NCBI GenBank assembly: GCA_002722935.1
Contig: PBMX01000029.1
Coordinates: 1-36,471, forward strand
Direction: 5' to 3'
DNA: 36,471 nt
DNA from: Phycisphaerae bacterium
GTDB lineage: Bacteria > Planctomycetota > Phycisphaerae > Phycisphaerales > SM1A02
Every line of letters begins with the position of its first letter. Position 1 is the first letter of the stretch. Shown here piece by piece: positions 1 through 8,765 of the stretch. The notes beneath the pieces were generated by a model. The model worked only from the letters and a program-made list of their open reading frames with translations. It searched no databases and was not told the DNA's origin. The translations under genes and the position numbers were made by a program.

Positions 1-930
<930 letters not shown>

Positions 931-992
931 TCATGGCCGGCGGTCCGCTGGGTACCATGCCCCTCGTTCATCGAATCAGGCAGAGGCACACC

Positions 993-1397
993 ATGCAGTT
1001 CACCTTCCTGGACAACGTCATCGAGCAGTCCGAAGACAGGATCAGGGCCTCCAAGCTCGTCCGGGCCGAGGAGGAGTACCTCGCGGATCATTTTCCGAGT
1101 TTCCCCATTCTGCCCGGCGTCCTGATGATCGAGGTCCTCGCCCAGGCTGCCCGGAAACTGCTCGAATCGAAGGGCCTGGAACGGTTCGTGCTCGGGGAGG
1201 TCAAGGCCCTGAAGTACGGTTCCATGGTCAGGCCCGGTGAAACGCTCGAGGTGGATGTTGAACTGCTGGGGGCGGCGGAACCGGATGGATGGAAATTCCG
1301 TGGAAAGGGTGCCCTCAGCGGGGGTGAGCACGATGGGGAGACAGTTCTCTCCGGACGATTTACAATGCGGCCCGTCCGCGAAACGCCGACGGTCTGA
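993..1397 (+). CDS. fabZ: FabZ-type beta-hydroxyacyl-ACP dehydratase
   Basis: Hot-dog-fold dehydratase, 134 residues, that removes water from 3-hydroxyacyl-ACP in type II fatty acid synthesis in the cytoplasm. The family core HFPSFPILPG is at residues 33-42, with the expected catalytic His33 and Glu47 (in MIEVLAQ). The ATG at 993 was chosen because AGAGG (982-986) lies 6 bases before it; the reading frame stays open upstream to 915 without a good ribosome site. It is the first gene of a plus-strand cluster, dehydratase - ACP - dehydratase, with short gaps suggesting one operon. It diverges from atpD, so the promoter should lie in 814-992. Whether it serves bulk fatty acid synthesis or a dedicated lipid is not visible. 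Confidence 0.88.
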   Translation: MQFTFLDNVIEQSEDRIRASKLVRAEEEYLADHFPSFPILPGVLMIEVLAQAARKLLESKGLERFVLGEVKALKYGSMVRPGETLEVDVELLGAAEPDGWKFRGKGALSGGEHDGETVLSGRFTMRPVRETPTV

Positions 1398-1453
1398 TCT
1401 ACACACCGTGGACATGGCGCAATGCCCGTTCACCCGACCTGGAGAGTCCAACG

Positions 1454-1867
1454 ATGTCCATGAGCAAGGACGAGATCTTCACCAATGTCCAGATGGTGCT
1501 TGTCGAAGCCCTCGGCGCCGACGAGGACGAGATCACCGAGAACGCCAGCCTGACTGCCGATCTCGGGGCCGAGTCCATCGACTTTCTCGACATCGTGTTC
1601 CGCCTGGAAAAGGCGTTCTCTACCGATGACGCTCCCTTCAAGATCTCGCAGGGGGAACTCTTCCCAGAGAACCTGATGGAGAACGACGACTGGGTGAGTG
1701 ACGGCAAGTTCACCGAGTCGGGCCTGGCCATGCTGAAGGATCGGATGCCTCACATCGATTTCACCGAGTTCAGCGCGAACCCCGAGCTGGGGAAGGTCGC
1801 AGACCTGATCACCGTGTCCTCGCTGGTGACATTCGTTTCCAACAAACTGGAACGTGCCGCAGCCTGA
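1454..1867 (+). CDS. Long acyl carrier protein
   Basis: Acyl carrier protein of 137 residues, carrying acyl chains on a phosphopantetheine arm. The attachment site is Ser41 in the motif LGAESID (38-43), preceded by the usual acidic helix I. GGAG (1441-1444) lies 9 bases before the ATG. It is clearly longer than a standard ACP (about 80 residues): after helix II there is extra sequence of roughly 50 residues, rich in Asp, Glu and aromatics, before a helix ending VTFVSNKL that resembles the normal ACP C-terminus. It sits between two dehydratase genes 56 and 45 bases away, so all three probably act together. It is likely a specialised carrier, not the main AcpP; that is inference from length and context. 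Confidence 0.85.
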   Translation: MSMSKDEIFTNVQMVLVEALGADEDEITENASLTADLGAESIDFLDIVFRLEKAFSTDDAPFKISQGELFPENLMENDDWVSDGKFTESGLAMLKDRMPHIDFTEFSANPELGKVADLITVSSLVTFVSNKLERAAA

Positions 1868-1912
1868 GTTTTCCCGCCCCAGGACAGGGCACCCGTTGCA
1901 ACGAGGCATCTC

Positions 1913-2434
1913 ATGCGCTGGATGTGGATCGATCGAATCATCGAGTTCGAACCGGAGAAGCGGATGGTCGCCGTAAAGAGCATCTCGCTCTCGGAAGATC
2001 ATCTCCACGATCACTTCCCCGCCACTGATTCACTCGATGCGCAGCCCCTGATGCCTGCAACACTCATCATCGAGGGCATGGCACAGACCGCAGGGATTCT
2101 CGTCGGGTCCGTCAATGGATTCACGGAGAAGGTCATCCTCGCGAAGATCACCGGCGCCCGCCTTGAAGCGGACGTGTTTCCGGGGCAGACCATCCGGTTC
2201 GATGCGTCGATCGAGCGGATCGACGCCGGTGGCGCCTCGACGACGGGGACCATCGAGCGGCGCACGAATGGATTCGAAGGCGAGGACTGGGAGCAGATCG
2301 GGTCCATCGACCTCATGTTCAGTCACATCGACCAGAACATGGCGGGCGTCGAGTTCCCGGAGCACAACTTCGTCTTCTCCGACAACTTCAAGATGATCCT
2401 GCAGAGCGCCGGGCTCGAGCACCTGGTTCGCTGA
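1913..2434 (+). CDS. Second FabA/FabZ-like hot-dog dehydratase
   Basis: Hot-dog-fold protein of 173 residues, related to 3-hydroxyacyl-ACP dehydratases. The catalytic region is recognisable: His34 in DHFP and Glu54 in LIIEGMAQ. The segment between them differs from FabZ: it is longer, and the usual PG turn reads MPAT (47-50). The C-terminal third (about 115-173) has an extension absent from the first dehydratase in the cluster. A purine-rich ACGAGG lies about 10 bases before the ATG. Together with the upstream FabZ and long ACP it forms a three-gene set. It may act on a different chain length or hydroxyacyl stereochemistry, or it may be non-catalytic; the sequence alone does not decide. Confidence 0.8.
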   Translation: MRWMWIDRIIEFEPEKRMVAVKSISLSEDHLHDHFPATDSLDAQPLMPATLIIEGMAQTAGILVGSVNGFTEKVILAKITGARLEADVFPGQTIRFDASIERIDAGGASTTGTIERRTNGFEGEDWEQIGSIDLMFSHIDQNMAGVEFPEHNFVFSDNFKMILQSAGLEHLVR

Positions 2435-2453
2435 AAGCGTTGCCCGCCTCGTG

Positions 2454-3005
2454 CTATTCGACGTGGACGTCCCGGGCCATCCGGTGAAGCGGAGAGTCCG
2501 GCGAGGCCTGGAGTTCACGAAGGCGGTCGATCACGAGATCGGGAACCATGTTCCCCAGGCGATCAAGGTCTCCCCCGAGGCCCGCGATCTGCCTGATGAG
2601 CCCCGACGAGGTGAAGGCGTATTCCTCCCCCGTGACGATGAAGACCGTCTCGATGTCGGCGACCTGGCGATTCGTGATGGCCAGCTGGCACTCACTGGCG
2701 AGATCCGTCACGTTCCTGATGCCCCTGACCAGCGCAGTCGCTCCCATCGCCTTGGCGAAGTCGACCGTCAGGCCGTCGTACGCATGGACGCTCACTGGCG
2801 CGAGTTCTGCACCATCATCGAGGCCTTCGACGAGCATTCTGGCCATGTCGGCCCGATCCTCGAAGGAGAAGAGCGTCGGCTTGTCCGGGTTGTGGCCGAT
2901 GCCGAGGATCATCGCATCGAACATGCCGCGCGCGCGCTGCAGAACATCGAGGTGTCCCTTCGTTACGGGGTCGAATGAACCGGCATAGATCGCGAGGTGT
3001 TCCAT
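2454..3005 (-). CDS. coaD: Phosphopantetheine adenylyltransferase
   Basis: Fourth enzyme of coenzyme A synthesis: transfers AMP from ATP to 4'-phosphopantetheine to give dephospho-CoA. It has 183 residues, close to the family (about 160-165) plus a short C-terminal tail. Nucleotidyltransferase motif TKGH is at residues 15-18 within GSFDPVTKGH; RGIRNVTDLASE (94-105) and SSGLIRQ (133-139) are the other family signatures. The ATG at 3005 was preferred because the protein then begins directly with the first beta strand (MEHLAIYAGS); GGAG lies 11 bases upstream. It converges on the dehydratase-ACP cluster with a 19-base gap. CoA is the donor of the ACP prosthetic group, so the neighbourhood makes biochemical sense, although the genes are on opposite strands. 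Confidence 0.95.
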   Translation of the reverse strand: MEHLAIYAGSFDPVTKGHLDVLQRARGMFDAMILGIGHNPDKPTLFSFEDRADMARMLVEGLDDGAELAPVSVHAYDGLTVDFAKAMGATALVRGIRNVTDLASECQLAITNRQVADIETVFIVTGEEYAFTSSGLIRQIAGLGGDLDRLGNMVPDLVIDRLRELQASPDSPLHRMARDVHVE

Positions 3006-3177
3006 CAGGAAGGCTGCTCCACACGACATGGTACCCCGGGCAGACGGACCAACCTGCACAACGCGCGGGAACCAACCCTGCACACGTCAAAAACGCCGAT
3101 GTCGACTTGCTGAGAAGCCGGGTGAATTGGACTGTCTCCATGAACACGCAAGGAAGCAGGCCCTGCCCCCTGAACCG

Positions 3178-3212
3178 ATTGCCGGACCAGGACATACCGG
3201 GTCCCGGACAAT
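3178..3212. repeat. Imperfect inverted repeat
   Basis: ATTGCCGGACC (3178-3188) can pair with GGTCCCGGACAAT (3200-3212), with one-base bulges and an 11-base loop. On the plus strand it is followed by a pyrimidine-rich stretch. Its role is unknown; it could be part of a leader or small RNA between the two minus-strand genes. Confidence 0.35.
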
Positions 3213-3290
3213 CTTCCTTTCTCCCGATGGATTGCAACCCACGCAATCCCACCCTTCCTTTCCCCATGGGACCACGCTTCCGTGTGAACA

Positions 3291-3318
3291 CCACGACCCT
3301 GCATGTGCAGGGTCGTGG
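3291..3318 (-). terminator. Perfect 13-bp inverted repeat, probable terminator of the MBL gene
   Basis: CCACGACCCTGCA (3291-3303) and TGCAGGGTCGTGG (3306-3318) are exact reverse complements separated by TG. The hairpin lies 22 bases beyond the stop of the MBL-fold gene in its direction of transcription. No long U-tract follows on the minus strand, so it could end transcription weakly or protect the mRNA 3' end. Confidence 0.55.
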
Positions 3319-3339
3319 CAATTCCGTGGCAAGCCGCGT

Positions 3340-4008
3340 TCAGCAATGAATGATGTTGTCCCGCCCGGGTACGAGGATGTCCGCGATCTCGATCGCCTCC
3401 TTGAACGACTCCATCGCCTTGTTGGTGTCCCAGCAGTCCTCGAGCACCATCCCGCGTTCGTGGTGCTCGACGGTTGCCACCGCGTCTCCGCAGACCAGGA
3501 TCGTATGCCTTGGTTGTGGGAGAAGAAGGCCGCAGCAACCGGGCGAGACGCCGTGAAGAGGGAAGAGATCGACTCCCTCCGCGATCGAATCAGGTGCAAT
3601 CTGCACGCGTTCCAGGATCTGCTGTTCGTCTTCGATGATCACGAGGCGCTCGGAGTCCTGATGCGACTCCGCCTCCATGCGCTCGTTCACCAGGAAGGTT
3701 TCCATCGATTCACGTTCGGCTTCGGCCATGTACCAGGATGCATGTTCAAGTCCGATGAGACCTCGCCTGTGGTCCGGGTAGAAACTCGTGAGAAATACGT
3801 CGGTAATCTTGGAAAGGCCGATGCCCGATCGTTCCTCGACTCGTTCAAAGAGGTACCTGTAGGGCAATGATGGATTGACCAGTATCTTCCGATCCCCGGA
3901 CGTGATCAGCGTGATGGTGGCATGCGGGACACGATTGCCGGTGGTGGATGGCCAGAGCGGGTGGGAGGCCATGGTCCCGATCGAAATGATCCTGTATGAC
4001 GTCGACAT
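3340..4008 (-). CDS. Metallo-beta-lactamase-fold protein with eroded metal site
   Basis: A 222-residue protein whose order of elements fits the MBL fold: an N-terminal ATITLITSGDRKILVNPS strand pair (30-47), the active-site loop, then LHGVSPG (151-157) and GDAVAT (174-179). The HxHxDH motif reads TSFYPDH (74-80): two His are lost and only Asp79-His80 remain. The late PGHD-like motif reads PGRD (214-217). Zinc binding is therefore doubtful and hydrolase activity unlikely or altered. I recall planctomycete relatives with similar changes, so this may be a lineage family with another role. The ATG at 4008 was chosen because the fold begins immediately after it; no Shine-Dalgarno is present. The frame is open to 4338 but would overlap the divergent gene. 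Confidence 0.75.
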   Translation of the reverse strand: MSTSYRIISIGTMASHPLWPSTTGNRVPHATITLITSGDRKILVNPSLPYRYLFERVEERSGIGLSKITDVFLTSFYPDHRRGLIGLEHASWYMAEAERESMETFLVNERMEAESHQDSERLVIIEDEQQILERVQIAPDSIAEGVDLFPLHGVSPGCCGLLLPQPRHTILVCGDAVATVEHHERGMVLEDCWDTNKAMESFKEAIEIADILVPGRDNIIHC

Positions 4009-4083
4009 TCGAGAGTGGAGAGTGTACTCCAGTGCAAGATTCAGGAGCATGTACTCGTCTACATGATGGGAATGGATCTTCCC

Positions 4084-4114
4084 TTGACACACGCAGGCTT
4101 CTCCCACGTAGACT
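4084..4114 (+). promoter_or_regulatory. Candidate promoter placing the start at 4121 leaderless
   Basis: TTGACA at 4084-4089 and TAGACT at 4109-4114 resemble -35 and -10 elements with a long 19-base spacer. The -10 ends 6 bases before the ATG at 4121, so the transcript would begin at or next to the start codon. No Shine-Dalgarno precedes this gene, which fits. Confidence 0.45.
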
Positions 4115-4120
4115 TGAACC

Positions 4121-6118
4121 ATGCTGCTTCGAGCCCTCCTGATCACACTGCTCTTCCTGTCGCCAGGCGTCATGGCGGTCCAGGATGGAGAACAGCCGAA
4201 ACCGGAGGAATCGGAAAGGCTCCCCGGCGGATTCCGCGGGGGGGTCGAGTGGCCCACGAGAATCGCGATGCGAACGGCCCTGATCCGCGGCGCATTCCCG
4301 ATCTCGAGCCAGGTCGTCCTTGTTCCCGACGCCGCCACCTACCTCGATGAACTTGCAAAGTGGACCAAGGAGAATCGGTGGCCTGTCCTGCTTGAAGATG
4401 ATTTCTACGCGCCGATGTTCATCAGGGCCTACCAGCCCGAGGTGATCTATCGAAGGGACTCGGTCGGGAACCTGCCTGCGGAGCATGAAGATCGAAAGGC
4501 GATGATCGAGGAGGTGATCGCACGAGCCTGGCGTCTCGACGCTTCGGAAGCAACGACCAGTACTGAGGCATTCAGCGAGCGGAAGTTCATTCCGGTCGGT
4601 GTCGTGCTCACTTCCACCCACGACCCCGGGTGGACGGCTGCGGTCGCGCTGGCAGCCGCTCATGGGCAGTACATCCGCTGGCTCGATGGAGACTGGGGAG
4701 AGCTCAACGAGACCCTCGATGCGACGAGGACGCTTGAACTTGTCAAGGAAACGAACAGGCTCGTCGCTTCGACAGGACAGACCTGGGATTCGATCGGGGA
4801 CGGGATCGAGTTCGTGACCATCTGCAGAACACTTCCAGCCCGCTGCCATTTCAATGCGGGTCAACTGCCGGAGGGAATGCCCTCGCAGATCCTGGAAGGT
4901 ACCCGGGCCATGACCGACTGCATCGGTCGAATGACCGATGGATCACGATGGGGATTCGCCGGGATGATTCCCGGCGGACAGCGAGCCTCGATCTTCGCCG
5001 CGATGAGCAGTTACTTCCTGCCACGAACGAAGGTGTGGTTGGCCAACACCTATCCGGACGAGGACCAGTGGGCCGCATACAGGCTTGATGAAACGGCGAG
5101 GCTCGATGCGGGTTTCCAGTTCACCGTCGAGAACCTGGAAATGCTTTCCCTGCCTGAACTGCGGGCCGTCAGCGCCACGGGCATCACGACCGACCTGGCC
5201 ATGATGACCTCGAAGGGAAATGCCGACTTCTTCGACCTGGGAAGCGATCGCGCCTCTCCATTCGAGGTACCGGTTCTCAATACCCCCACGGCCCTCTACC
5301 TGCTGCACAGCTGGTCGATGAAGACTCCCGGTGATCAACAGAGCGTGGGCGGAAGATGGATGCGGAACGGCGCCTATGCCATGGTGGGCTCATCGCACGA
5401 ACCCCTGCTTCGGGGCTTCGTGCCACCGACCGTCGTCACGACCCGCCTCCTCGCCGGTATTCCACTCGGAGCAGCTGTTCGATACTGGCCAGGAGAAGGT
5501 CCCTTCTCGATTCCATGGCGGATCAACGTCTTCGGAGATCCAATCCTGAGAGGCGCTCCCCCGGCGCGAATGCTCCGGCAGATCGGACCCATCGGAGATG
5601 GTGCCGGCATGACCGACATTGCTGAAGCAGCTGTCAAGGCGGCGGAACGAGCCATTGAAACCCCTGGTGACGAGGCCTACGCAGAGGCCATCAGGCTCCA
5701 GGTCCTGATGGGTTCGGACCTGGTGGCAGTTGATCTCTGGAACAGGGCGGCGGGCGATGGCGCCGATGGACCCGCCTCCGCGCGAGCGGCCCTCGGCTCG
5801 CTTTTCCGGGAAGGAAAGGCGATGGGTTTTGCCGCGGCATTTGAACGACTCGATCGCAGAACCTCGATGGATCGTGACATGCTCTGGTCACTTCTGGGCG
5901 ACCGCTTGACGCAGCCGGGTGATCCGGTGTTCGTCGATCTGCTGGACCAGAACATCAGGACTGCGTTTCCTTCCGGTGACATGCAGCGGCTCGCCCCGGC
6001 ACTTCAACGAGTGCACGGAACCGCCCATGTTCGCCAGCGGATAGGAGAGCTCAAGGGCGGCGCATCGAACAGGCGAGAGCAGAAGGCCCTCGATGAGTTG
6101 AGCGAACGCTACCGTTGA
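4121..6118 (+). CDS. Large secreted protein of unknown function
   Basis: A 665-residue protein with a clear signal peptide (hydrophobic residues 5-19, likely cleaved near residue 20, AVQDG following). I do not recognise the family with certainty. The segment around GGRWMRNGAYAMVGSSHEPLLRG, followed by a conserved-looking FVPP and later NVFGDPILRG, recalls the end of gingipain-like (C25) or TIGR03790-type domains, where a blocked-entry check of a display sequence and a GDP motif occur; no His-Cys catalytic pair could be assigned. The last 150 residues (about 510-665) are Ala-rich and helical, possibly repeat-like. The ATG at 4121 was chosen for the signal peptide. It converges on a small lipoprotein gene with a 6-base gap. 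Likely exported to the periplasm or outside. Confidence 0.7.
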   Translation: MLLRALLITLLFLSPGVMAVQDGEQPKPEESERLPGGFRGGVEWPTRIAMRTALIRGAFPISSQVVLVPDAATYLDELAKWTKENRWPVLLEDDFYAPMFIRAYQPEVIYRRDSVGNLPAEHEDRKAMIEEVIARAWRLDASEATTSTEAFSERKFIPVGVVLTSTHDPGWTAAVALAAAHGQYIRWLDGDWGELNETLDATRTLELVKETNRLVASTGQTWDSIGDGIEFVTICRTLPARCHFNAGQLPEGMPSQILEGTRAMTDCIGRMTDGSRWGFAGMIPGGQRASIFAAMSSYFLPRTKVWLANTYPDEDQWAAYRLDETARLDAGFQFTVENLEMLSLPELRAVSATGITTDLAMMTSKGNADFFDLGSDRASPFEVPVLNTPTALYLLHSWSMKTPGDQQSVGGRWMRNGAYAMVGSSHEPLLRGFVPPTVVTTRLLAGIPLGAAVRYWPGEGPFSIPWRINVFGDPILRGAPPARMLRQIGPIGDGAGMTDIAEAAVKAAERAIETPGDEAYAEAIRLQVLMGSDLVAVDLWNRAAGDGADGPASARAALGSLFREGKAMGFAAAFERLDRRTSMDRDMLWSLLGDRLTQPGDPVFVDLLDQNIRTAFPSGDMQRLAPALQRVHGTAHVRQRIGELKGGASNRREQKALDELSERYR

Positions 6119-6124
6119 TTTCGA

Positions 6125-6406
6125 TCAGTCGGACCCGGCGATGGCCAGGTATTCAACCGGCTCCGCCGAAACGAAGAGGTGCCAGGCCCAGAGCGACTGG
6201 CCCAGCCCGTCACCTGCACTGACACAGAGGGGGTTCGTCGCCGGTTCGATGATGACCGGTGCGCATACCTCTTCACTTTCCATGACGGACAGCGATACCA
6301 GCACGGGTTGTGGCGCTTCCATGATCGACGCGGTGGTCGCGGTGCAGCCTTGGATGACGCCAAGAGCAGTACATGCCAGGATGGCCTTGAGCAGACGTGA
6401 GTTCAT
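6125..6406 (-). CDS. Small putative lipoprotein
   Basis: A 93-residue protein with a short basic N-terminus, a hydrophobic stretch and a lipobox-like IQGC with Cys21, so probably lipid-anchored. The mature part (about 72 residues) has two further Cys and no family I recognise. AGGGG precedes the ATG at a suitable distance (about 6 bases), supporting the start. It converges on the large secreted protein and diverges from the two-partner secretion genes. A strong hairpin lies in its upstream region. Confidence 0.65.
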   Translation of the reverse strand: MNSRLLKAILACTALGVIQGCTATTASIMEAPQPVLVSLSVMESEEVCAPVIIEPATNPLCVSAGDGLGQSLWAWHLFVSAEPVEYLAIAGSD

Positions 6407-6478
6407 TCCAGCCCCTCGGATGTGGAAACCGGACCTGCAAGAGGCTCGATTTCACGGGTCTACCTGCTCGTCGGCACC

Positions 6479-6509
6479 TTTCGAGGCCTCCTGAAGCAGG
6501 AGGTCGAAA
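6479..6509. repeat. Strong hairpin in divergent intergenic region
   Basis: CCTCCTG (6487-6493) pairs perfectly with CAGGAGG (6497-6503) around a 3-base loop. An outer stem TTTCGA (6479-6484) / TCGAAA (6504-6509) extends it to 13 bp with a 2-base bulge. It lies between a lipoprotein gene and the transporter gene and is not at the 3' end of either. No U-tract follows on either strand. Confidence 0.5.
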
Positions 6510-6634
6510 TCCATCCGGAATCCGGGCCGGGGGGAGGCCGATAATCAATCCCCTCTCAGGGATCAACAAATCCCCCTTCAAATGCGATCCCGACGAACCA
6601 TCGGTCCAAGCCTGTCGATGTAGTCTGTACGGAT

Positions 6635-6644
6635 TGTCCGGACA
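6635..6644. promoter_or_regulatory. 10-bp palindrome before the transporter gene
   Basis: TGTCCGGACA at 6635-6644 is a perfect palindrome 19 bases before the transporter start and just before its ribosome site (AGGGGA, 6651-6656). It could be an operator half-site pair or chance. Confidence 0.25.
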
Positions 6645-6663
6645 GTCTCCAGGGGATGTCGCC

Positions 6664-8547
6664 ATGGGTCTGGTGAAGTGGATACGTGCAAGCGTCGCCT
6701 TCGTCGTGGTTGTCATCGCCACGCCGTCGATGGGTGTCGACGTCACGCCCACCGAATCCCAGGATGGATTCGCCTATGGCGTTTCGACATTCGGTCTCAA
6801 GTGGAATCACTCGCACCCGGACCTTCCGTCGATGGATTCACTGCTGTCGATGCCGATTGCCTTGACACGAACACCCGAGGGGTGGATCGGCCCGAGGCCC
6901 GGCCACGTGGTGGTCACATCCCTCGGCGAACTCAATGCCGCCGGCGGAGGTACGTTCTGGTCATCGGCACTGGGAACCATTTCGACGAACCTGTCGGCGA
7001 AGTTGATCCAGGACGGGCTCATGGGCGTCTTCGTGACGGTCGACCAGTCGCAGATCAGCGCTGCAGCGGACTCTCTGGGGCAGGACCTCCGCCAGGGGTG
7101 GAATCTGGAACTCGATTACATCATGACGGTCGGTCGGATTTCCGAGGTCAGGACGGTTGCGGCCGGAGACCGACTGGATTCCGACGCCGGGATCAACAAC
7201 CCCGTCCACCAGCGGATCATCGACGAGTCTCCCCTGAAGGGTGATTCCGAGGACACCCAGGGCGACCTCCTCTGGCGAAAGCAGCTGGAGGAATACTTCC
7301 TCTACCTGAGTCGACATCCAGGCCGCACCGTCGAAGCATCGGTGGCGGCCTCTTCCCAGCCGGGCGGCGTGTCGCTGGACTTTCTCGTTCGAGAAAACAA
7401 GCCGCTGACGCTGATCGTGGAGTTGTCGAATACGGGCACGTCGCAGGAAGGCTACTTCCGACAGCGATACGGCCTCTATCACTCGCAGTTGACTGGAAAC
7501 GACGACACCCTCTCCCTGACATACCTCACATCCGATTTCGATCGTTCAAATGCATTCTTCGGGAAATACGATGCCAGGCTTCCCGGTACGGAACGGATGC
7601 GATGGAGTCTCGCCGGTGACTGGAGCCAGTTCGTCGCCGATGAGTTCGGCATCCTGACGGATGCCTTCGAGGGTGATTCATGGTCCGTGACCGGAGATGT
7701 GACGGCGAACATCGTTCAGAACGGCTCCTTCTTCCTCGATCTCGTGGCCGGACTTCGGTACCAGCACCTCTTCGTTCGCAACAACCTCTTCCAGGTGGAA
7801 AGCAGCGTCGAATGCCTGCTTCCGATCATCATGCTCGAGGCGGATCACCTCGGCGACTGGTCGAACTTCAATGGAACCCTCGGGCTCGAATTCAATACCC
7901 TCGGGAACAGCGAGGAAGACCTGGTGCTGATGGGACGATTCGATCCATCGGAAAACTGGGCGCGAATGAACTGGAGTGCCGTCAACTGGGTCTTCCTCGA
8001 GCCACTTCTGAACCCCGCTGGATGGGCTGATCCATCAACACCTGAATCCTCCACGCTCGCCCATGAACTCATGCTGTCATTCAGTGGCCAGTACGCATTC
8101 AACAGTCGCCTGATTCCCCAGTTCCAGGGCGTGCTTGGCGGCATGTACTCGGTCCGCGGATACCCGCAGTCCGTGGCAGCCGGTGACTCGACCCTCCTTG
8201 CGAAAGCCGAGTACCGGTTCCATGTGCCGAGGATCTTCGCGATCGATCCGGTTCCCATGGAGTTCCTTGGGGACCCGTTCCGCGCCGCTCCACAGCATGT
8301 CTACGGAAGACCCGACTGGGACCTGATGCTCTGCGCCTTCATCGACGCGGGGACGACCATGCAGTCGCATCGAACGTTCTTCGAATCCGACGAGACACTC
8401 ATCGGTACGGGCGTCGGTTTCGAAATCCTGTACAAGCAGAACCTCCGCTTCAGGCTCGACTGGGGATTCCCGTTGAAGGATCTCCCGGCTGCCGGCGTTG
8501 AAGTCGGTGATGAACGAGTCTACGTCTCCGGCTCGATCATCTTCTAG
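6664..8547 (+). CDS. Two-partner secretion outer-membrane transporter (FhaC/ShlB family)
   Basis: Outer-membrane beta-barrel that exports a partner exoprotein (TpsB). 627 residues. A signal peptide is visible (hydrophobic 8-20, TPSMG then VDVTP). The middle has a POTRA-like section: HPGRTVEASVAAS, then GGVSLDFLVRENKPL, matching the typical linker into the barrel. The barrel half (about 245-627) has alternating strands, and the family motif VRGY is at 497-500 followed by a GDSTLL...EYRF strand pair; the last residue is Phe, as usual for outer-membrane proteins. The ATG at 6664 has AGGGGA 7 bases upstream and gives the signal peptide; the frame is open earlier without support. The exoprotein gene follows 218 bases downstream on the same strand. 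Confidence 0.88.
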   Translation: MGLVKWIRASVAFVVVVIATPSMGVDVTPTESQDGFAYGVSTFGLKWNHSHPDLPSMDSLLSMPIALTRTPEGWIGPRPGHVVVTSLGELNAAGGGTFWSSALGTISTNLSAKLIQDGLMGVFVTVDQSQISAAADSLGQDLRQGWNLELDYIMTVGRISEVRTVAAGDRLDSDAGINNPVHQRIIDESPLKGDSEDTQGDLLWRKQLEEYFLYLSRHPGRTVEASVAASSQPGGVSLDFLVRENKPLTLIVELSNTGTSQEGYFRQRYGLYHSQLTGNDDTLSLTYLTSDFDRSNAFFGKYDARLPGTERMRWSLAGDWSQFVADEFGILTDAFEGDSWSVTGDVTANIVQNGSFFLDLVAGLRYQHLFVRNNLFQVESSVECLLPIIMLEADHLGDWSNFNGTLGLEFNTLGNSEEDLVLMGRFDPSENWARMNWSAVNWVFLEPLLNPAGWADPSTPESSTLAHELMLSFSGQYAFNSRLIPQFQGVLGGMYSVRGYPQSVAAGDSTLLAKAEYRFHVPRIFAIDPVPMEFLGDPFRAAPQHVYGRPDWDLMLCAFIDAGTTMQSHRTFFESDETLIGTGVGFEILYKQNLRFRLDWGFPLKDLPAAGVEVGDERVYVSGSIIF

Positions 8548-8765
8548 GCGACGCGATTCCCTGCGTTACAAGGAACGCCCTGGCAACGCGTCAACGCGTC
8601 GCAAGTTCCGTTTGTGAGGGTCAGGGACGATATCGGACCCGAATTGCGCCAACTCGTGAAGACCCCCTGCGAAAGCCGTGGTATGTTTTCCATGGTCCTG
8701 GCAGCAGGATTCCGGGAGTGGCGGGGCTCCATGCCCGCCTACAGGGACATGAAGACGTGCAGAAA
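8548..8765 (+). promoter_or_regulatory. Intergenic region with candidate exoprotein promoter
   Basis: This 218-base gap has two ACGCGT words 8 bases apart near 8584-8600. A candidate extended -10, TG-G-TATGTT, has its hexamer at 8682-8687, which would start a transcript near 8694. The exoprotein could therefore be expressed apart from the transporter. The region also contains a small leader ORF (separate entry). Confidence 0.4.

Larger units (their letters stand above)
3006..3339. other. Intergenic region with two hairpins, no gene seen
   Basis: This 334-base gap separates two minus-strand genes. I see no convincing gene; the short ORFs here lack ribosome sites or recognisable sequence. It holds an imperfect hairpin at 3178-3212 and a perfect one at 3291-3318 (separate entry). 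It should also contain the coaD promoter near 3010-3060, but no clear -35/-10 pair stands out. Confidence 0.5.

Noticed and set aside
6537-6544. GCCGATAA, an exact match to the enterobacterial FliA -10
   Set aside because: About one chance match is expected in a window this size on two strands, and no TAAA-type -35 lies at the right distance.
6397-6663. Long upstream extension of the transporter gene
   Set aside because: The extension has no signal peptide or ribosome site; ATG at 6664 has both and the extension overlaps the divergent lipoprotein start.
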